64,000 nt of DNA from Pictodentalium vernedei (Eukaryota > Mollusca > Scaphopoda > Dentaliida > Dentaliidae), in assembly GCA_031216915.1 (NCBI GenBank), contig CM062290.1:252284581-252348580 (forward strand). Reading direction: 5' to 3'. Position numbers and translations under genes: made by a program. Positions 58,844 to 64,000 of this stretch are shown here, in pieces. Position 1 is the stretch's first letter, and each line of letters begins with the position of its first letter. The notes below the pieces were generated by a model, which was given only the letters and a program-made list of their open reading frames with translations, searched no databases and was not told the origin of the DNA.

Positions 58844-60931
58844 AAAATTTCCTTTTTTACCAATAATATCCATTTTCCATGGTTACCATATTCAAAAGCT
58901 GAAAAATAATGTCAAACACAAATAAAATCTAATTTCTGTACTTACATTAAGAATATAATTAAATAAAAAATATATATACACTTTTCATCACAATATTTCA
59001 ACTAAAATGGAAAACAGGTATTTGGATATACTTGGTGCTTAGCAAACTTTAGAGTAGTATATTACACCCTAAATCTCCCCTGCAATTGCAAAAAAAGTCT
59101 GTTAAGGCCAAAAAAAAAAAATCAATTGATTCTCAGGCAATTTTTTTTTCAAATCAATGAGGGAGGGAGGATTTTATTTTTATTTTTTATTTTTATTTCT
59201 TCCAGATGGTGAGAAAGGATTGAGAGGCAAAAGTCACTTTCTGATGTCTGTTTTTACCTGAAAAGCATGGAAAGTGCATATTGTAAAATGATATACAACT
59301 AAAACTAATTTTATTGAAAACTAAAACTGTTTTTCTTTATTTTCTGATATCACCACTTTTTGTATTTAGAAACAGAACTCTGACTTCACTTTTAAACTTT
59401 TACAAAGCAGAACTATTTTATGAATACTAGATATTATTGACCACCCTCGTATTATTTTGGTATAATTGTGAGTTATTTTGATTTTTAGTATGACCCATGA
59501 TGAGAGTGTTCTTCTCTGTAACAGAAGGTATATTCTTTTTAAAAAAATATTTAAAGTGTTTAAAATAAATTTCAAGTTCATATAAGAAGCTGGGTCATTC
59601 ATGGTTTCTGAATACCCTAACTGAGTTGAATAGCGTAGTTAAAAAAGTTTTCGATATCCTTCGTAAATTAAGCGTTATTAACAATTTGAGTTAATTAATT
59701 TCTTTGGTAAATGACAAAACATTTCAGTTGTCTCCCTTTCCGGCTGCGTTGGGTAATAATACACTGTTCAGAAAAATGACAATTTCTGCCAACCATCTTT
59801 CAATGACACGTGCGATTGGTGCTTTGAAGGTCTGCCATTCTTATCCATCCAAACACCTGTGACTTCTATTGTAGCCTTATTACATTTAACCCCCTTCCAA
59901 CAAACTTCACAAGTTTTCAAAGAAAAACATTCAATGCAAATTGCGGGGCGAATTTCAATGCAGCCAATTTTTCAGTGGAACAGAGCGTAACCGCAAGCAA
60001 TTTCGATATGGACGAACTGTCTCCAATACATTTTTTTTGTTTTGAAACGGTGGTTAACTTTTAATAAATTCTAATTAACTCGATGCGTGTCTTGTGTGAT
60101 TCGTTGTTTTGTCTGGTACTTTGTTTTTAAATAGCCATTTTGTGCTGGTTGCTATCAGTTGGGGCGAATTGTTCGAACGACTACGCCATTGCAATTCTTT
60201 TCAGAAATATAAAATTGGGCTAGTTTAGGCTATTTTCATAGCCGTGTGACGGACTTTAACAGCAACCGTGTTTACTGTTTTTTGCGGAAGCGTGTGTTTT
60301 TAAAAAATAAAACATAAGAAAATACAGTAAACTGCCATGTCTCCCAAGGAAGTTTAGAAAGGCGACTTGAATTTCGCCCCCAATGTAAGCCAAGGCCAGA
60401 GGCTCTCACACTTAACACACGCCTGTGTATACTTACCTGTTTATTCGTTGGTTTTGGGCCTTAAAACCAATAGTCCCTTTTCAATTTCCCTGTTTCCTAT
60501 TTTCTTGCAATGACGGTACAAATAAAAAGGCCCAACGCGGGCCATTTTTTTCAACGCGGCGGTGCCTGAGAATCAATTCCTTTTTTTTTTTTGGCCTAAA
60601 TGTTGGATGTAATTATTAATGGATGTTTTGGTCTTTCTAGCAGACTGGGCAGATGTTTTGGGCAAAGTTGCAAGAACACATTTCGTCCCTATACATTGTT
60701 TGTCAAAACACGGTAAAAATAATCAGCATAATGGTATACTGCAGTATCTATTTTTGAATACTGAGGTATTTAATTATCCAAACACTGTCCACCTCATGTC
60801 AAGATTAGACAATGGTTTTCAACTAGTCTGCCCACTTTACAGCAAACATCTGTTCTCTGTCTTATAAGAATCAGGGTTTGTATACCAAATTTAGTTTGAA
60901 AATCATGGGCTAACTTCCAGGGCTTACTTAC
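58844..60931. other. Intron, no gene
   Basis: About 2.1 kb without a supported gene. A solo Tc1 end lies near 59030-59070 and T/A-rich low complexity near 59100-59200. The stretch 59700-60400 is less repetitive and richer in CG but was not recognised. Confidence 0.5.
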
Positions 60932-61122
60932 AATTTCATGTAACCTTTAATGTATGTAACATAGTCTGACTTTGAAAATCCAGTTTCCACCAATTGATGT
61001 GCTCTAACAATATCTAACTTCAGCGGTTCATCTGAATCCTGTACTTCAACTTCATCTGTAGCTTCTGCACTCTTATTGCCACCAATCATGGCATCAGAAA
61101 TAGCAGTTTTTTCTGATTTCGC
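60932..61122 (-). CDS. TCTP: TCTP-like protein, upstream exon
   Basis: Minus-strand exon of 191 bp between acceptor TTATTATTTGGTTAG and donor GTAAGT (60931-60926). It reads AKSEKTAISDAMIGGNKSAE, an acidic linker (ATDEVEVQDSDEPLK), then LDIVRAHQLVETGFSKSDYV and TYIKGYMK. IGGNKSAE is a near match to TCTP signature 1 and the rest to the first helices (DIV..H.L.ETGFSK..Y..YIKGYMK). The acidic loop is typical of the family. It ends with two bases of a codon that the exon at 39376 completes. The N-terminal part (MIIYKD...DEMF...) is missing and should lie on an exon to the right, beyond this window or unrecognised in 61.1-64 kb. Confidence 0.9.
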
Positions 61123-61270
61123 CTAACCAAATAATAAATAAGAAAAGAATGACATTACTTGTTTACTTATTTATTACGTCTGTTCAATGTAACCCCCATT
61201 TACAGCAACACTAAACCACTGTATAGATCAGGCACAGGGATGTACATGTGATTGATCATTTTCAACACAT

Positions 61271-61783
61271 CCACACCCAGAAACACTCGTTCTCGTACCA
61301 AGGTGATAACAAAGGTACCCAAAAAGCTTCGTTTAGATCAGTTCATAAATACAGCCCCAAGCCCGAGCTGTATTGACATGTGTACATTCTGTGTTTTAGT
61401 AGCAATGAATAAATCAAAGTCCATCTAATTTGCATAATGTCTGCACGAGAAAAAAAAACCCATATTATATGTGATGTATTTGATGTTACTAAACATTCAT
61501 ACAAAAATTTATTCGAATCAGAACTTTCATACAGAAGTTCTGTACAAAAAACTGATTGCACTAACTAAGGTACAAAATGGCTACTGGTGGCCAGCTTGAA
61601 TTTTGAACCGCACCCCAAAACACTCGTTCTCGTCCTACGGTGATAACAAAGGTACTCAAGAAGTTTCGTAAAGATAGGTTCATAAATACGGCCTCTAGCC
61701 CAAGCCGTATTGAATTGTTGATAGGCGGACGGAAGACAGGCAATGGCATAACCTCAAACTTGACTTGCGTCAAAGTTGAGCTA
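61271..61783 (+). mobile_element. Pearl-like element, family A, 5'-truncated
   Basis: Starts inside a core unit (CACACCCAGAAACACTCGTT) and continues through one more unit to a GGCGGACGGAAGACAGG stretch and the 3' hairpin ending GTCAAAGTTGAGCTA. Lies just upstream of the TCTP exon acceptor (about 150 bases). Confidence 0.82.
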
Positions 61784-61890
61784 AAAATGGCAGTTTGAAT
61801 GTGAATGCTGTTTTGTCTATTTCCATGATACTTCCAGTGTTCATTTAGAATTTTTCATTACCATATTCAAATTTCTTTACACAACTACTG

Positions 61891-62098
61891 AACCACCTGC
61901 ACACTGATGTCAAAATATCCAGATCTGAAGTAGCCACTTTTCCCATAATGCAACTGGGAATTTTACCAATTCAATCTTGTTTGACAGAGCTCATTGAGCT
62001 CTGTCAAACAAGATTGAATTGGTTAAATTTCTAGTTGCACTGTGGGAAATATTTGCACCATAAACTTTAGATATTTCGACATCAGTGTGCAGGGGGTT
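61891..62098. mobile_element. Palindromic (fold-back) MITE
   Basis: About 208 bp that form one long inverted repeat. The central 61966-61993 and 61995-62022 are perfect 28-base arms around a single base. Outside them the arms continue imperfectly to CCTGCACACTGATGTC (left) and GACATCAGTGTGCAGG (right). No coding capacity. Target duplication not clear. Confidence 0.85.
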
Positions 62099-62101
62099 AA
62101 C

Positions 62102-62734
62102 TAGGGCTGCAACGATACGTTTTCTCGAGATACAATTTGTATCACGATACTATCCCCACGATATGATATGTATCATGAAACACAGCCACTAACTGAGTGT
62201 AACTACCACAATCACCAAAAACTTCACAAAAAGTAATTTGGTAACCCGGTGGTCCATAACAGATTTTCTTCTTGTGTTCTCACATTTCTTCTTGACTGGT
62301 GAGTGGAATGAAAAGTCTTGATATCCACCTACACATTTGCCAAATAACAATCATCATACAGTCGGGATCAAGTAAATTCATTTCAATGAAATTCGATTTC
62401 TCAAAATTTTTGACTGTAAAACATTATGACTCTATTTTCTTGGAGTTTTTCATTTCTGTCCTCATAGCATTATATCAAGATTTTAAGAGCGAGATTAATG
62501 GTTTGCACTATTCAAGGCAAATACGATTACTCGAAAACAAAATAAACTCAAACTTCTATAAACCTGATTTCAAAAGGAAACCTCATACAATCAATGTCAC
62601 CATTTTAGAACTGTCATTAATAAAATATAAAATTTTTGGTTCACATGTATCATGATACAGGGCATGCATATCATATGTTTCGTCGTAGAATGAATCACAA
62701 TGCATTCATTTCACGATTAATCATTGCAGTCCTA
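62102..62734. mobile_element. hAT-like non-autonomous element (candidate)
   Basis: Left end TAGGGCTGCAACGATACG and right end complement TAGGACTGCAATGATTAATC are inverted copies of the AGGGCTGCAACGA word seen at many hAT ends. No transposase between them. The eight bases outside each end (GGTTAAC side and TACATAAC side) agree only partly, so the target duplication is unproven. A frame at 62299-62655 inside it was not recognised. Confidence 0.45.
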
Positions 62735-63560
62735 TACATAACTTTGTGGTAATAAAGGTATATACCATATTTCTGAAGACCTGGCAATTCACCCTCAGCA
62801 ATCGGCAATACTGAGAAAAATGCTTTGGTAGCAATACACAGCATCGGCAAAAATATTGCTGAGGGTGTAATGTTGTGAAATGTCAAGCCAAAAAAAGAAA
62901 TACCTGTGTTTAGGGTAACTCAAAAATTTATGCCAACCCTAAAAAATCTATCGAGTAATCGATCCTCATTTCGATTTCCATCCGACTTGCAACAGTGAAT
63001 TTGAAACCGATTTTGGAGTTCAAGCTTTAAAAATCACGAGCAGAAATAAATATATTGGACAGTATAAAGGTGGAGTAAGTGGCAAGTTCCAGTTCAGCAA
63101 AGGAAATCACATTTGATAAACTGATAAACGTTTTACAATGCTTCACAGTTAGTTTTGACAGGTTATGAATATTAATGAATATCATGTTGGGTTTTCTGTA
63201 TTGATACTGAAAGCTCCAAATCTTGGCCTACATGTACAGTCTTCACAATGCCATTGGTGCTAGTATATATTGTACAAAGCAGTTTTTTAATTCAATTCAA
63301 ACATATATATAGAAGTTATTGACAGTGCACATGGCCAGTAGATGCGTAGATACTGCATTTAAGTTAAGTATGTGGTTATTTTGGTAGTTCAATAATTTTT
63401 TTATTTCTTTCAGAAACCACGTGGCATTTTCAATGTCACGCCATATGGGGAGATTTTTATCATTTGTCATTTCGAGGAAAGTTTATTGAATGTGCAAATA
63501 CTATGGAGAAAAAAAATGAAGAATAAAAACACACTAACATGGGTATGCTCTTTAAATTTA
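62735..63560. other. Intergenic or intronic, no gene
   Basis: A fold-back with 13-base arms (CACCCTCAGCAAT at about 62791 and ATTGCTGAGGGTG at about 62857) spans about 80 bases. Otherwise nothing recognised; no convincing N-terminal TCTP exon. Confidence 0.5.
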
Positions 63561-63564
63561 ATTA

Positions 63565-63835
63565 TTAGGGTTTAATGACACTTTAACAGCCAAGGTCATA
63601 TCGTGCCAGGGACAGTTTTACAGGTGGAGGAAGCCGGGGTACCCGGAGTGAACATCCGAGCAGCTGCCAGCTTCCCAACATCATAACTCTGCACTAGAGC
63701 ACAGGCAGGGTTAGATTGGTTGAAGACATGCGCATCATCAAGGTGCAGTACACCTTAGTACACAGCGTCATCATGTCCCCATGTGGACAATTGGGGTAAA
63801 GTGCCTTGCCCAAGGACATAACGCAGGAGTTCAAA
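63565..63835 (-). mobile_element. SINE, second copy, head missing
   Basis: Shares with the SINE at 46270-46633 the words GTTTTACAGGTGGAGGAAGC, TTAGATTGGTTGAAGACATG and GTGCCTTGCCCAAGGACA (plus-strand text). The tRNA-like head with A- and B-boxes is absent past about 63830 and no target duplication was seen. Older than the first copy. Confidence 0.75.
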
Positions 63836-64000
63836 TCAATCACTCAGTCAGCCATCCAAGGACTAACCAGGCTCGAAATTGCCCAACATCAGTGATCCAA
63901 CGAGAACCGGTTACTGCATCACCACTGCACCCACACCCCTTCTTTAAATTGAATTGGAATTGCCTCAATTAATGATGGTTAGTACATTTTAGAACAGAGT

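Noticed and set aside
62299-62655. 118-residue plus-strand frame
   Set aside because: A+T-rich, not recognised, lies inside a candidate MITE; too weak to call a gene.
61123-64000. Search for the N-terminal TCTP exon (MIIYKD, DEMF, VEGK words) on the minus strand
   Set aside because: No stretch with those words and flanking splice sites was found by eye; probably beyond the window.

Overview
This is animal nuclear DNA from a large, repeat-swollen genome. Introns, a tRNA-derived SINE, Tc1, pogo and DIRS elements, and above all many tandem-repeat-cored elements resembling the bivalve 'pearl'/HINE type point to a marine invertebrate, most likely a bivalve mollusc. That assignment is inference from repeat style, not from a diagnostic gene.

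Host gene: three small exons on the minus strand (61122-60932, 39376-39261, 3819-3716) have compatible splice phases and together encode about 136 residues of a translationally controlled tumour protein (TCTP) homologue. Almost the whole window is therefore intron of one gene (introns of about 21.6 kb and 35.4 kb). The N-terminal exon(s) lie beyond the right edge or were not recognised.

Layout: 1-1035 DIRS fossil fragment; 2.2-3.6 kb decayed Tc1 element; 3.7-3.8 kb TCTP exon; 4.4-12.1 kb pearl-like elements; 13.35-20.93 kb one pearl-like element (family D) with three others (B, A, C) nested in it; 21.1-22.9 kb family A; 25.3-31.7 kb DIRS retrotransposon fossil, followed directly by another family A copy to 33.5 kb; 34.4-37.8 kb family A inside a different repeat; 37.8-38.6 kb decayed TatD nuclease copy; 39.3 kb TCTP exon; 39.9-53.5 kb family C arrays holding an intact pogo/Tigger transposon (41166-45385), a SINE, family G, and a 1.79-kb tandem duplication that carries a captured DIRS fragment; 54.9-56.2 kb second Tc1 copy; 56.2-58.8 kb family B inside family E; 60.9-61.1 kb TCTP exon; 61.3-63.8 kb family A remnant, a near-perfect palindromic MITE, a hAT-like MITE and a second SINE.

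Most unusual: at least six sequence-unrelated families (A, B, C, D, E, G) share one blueprint. They start with a small 5' hairpin (weak in D) and a short word X. A tandem core of about 143-171 bp monomers follows, then an ACGG-type microsatellite. They end in a hairpin whose right arm is the complement of X, followed by TAAAA. Family A carries three unrelated tandem cores between the same termini. All recognisable copies point the same way, antisense to the host gene. The only long intact reading frame is the 512-residue pogo/Tigger transposase.
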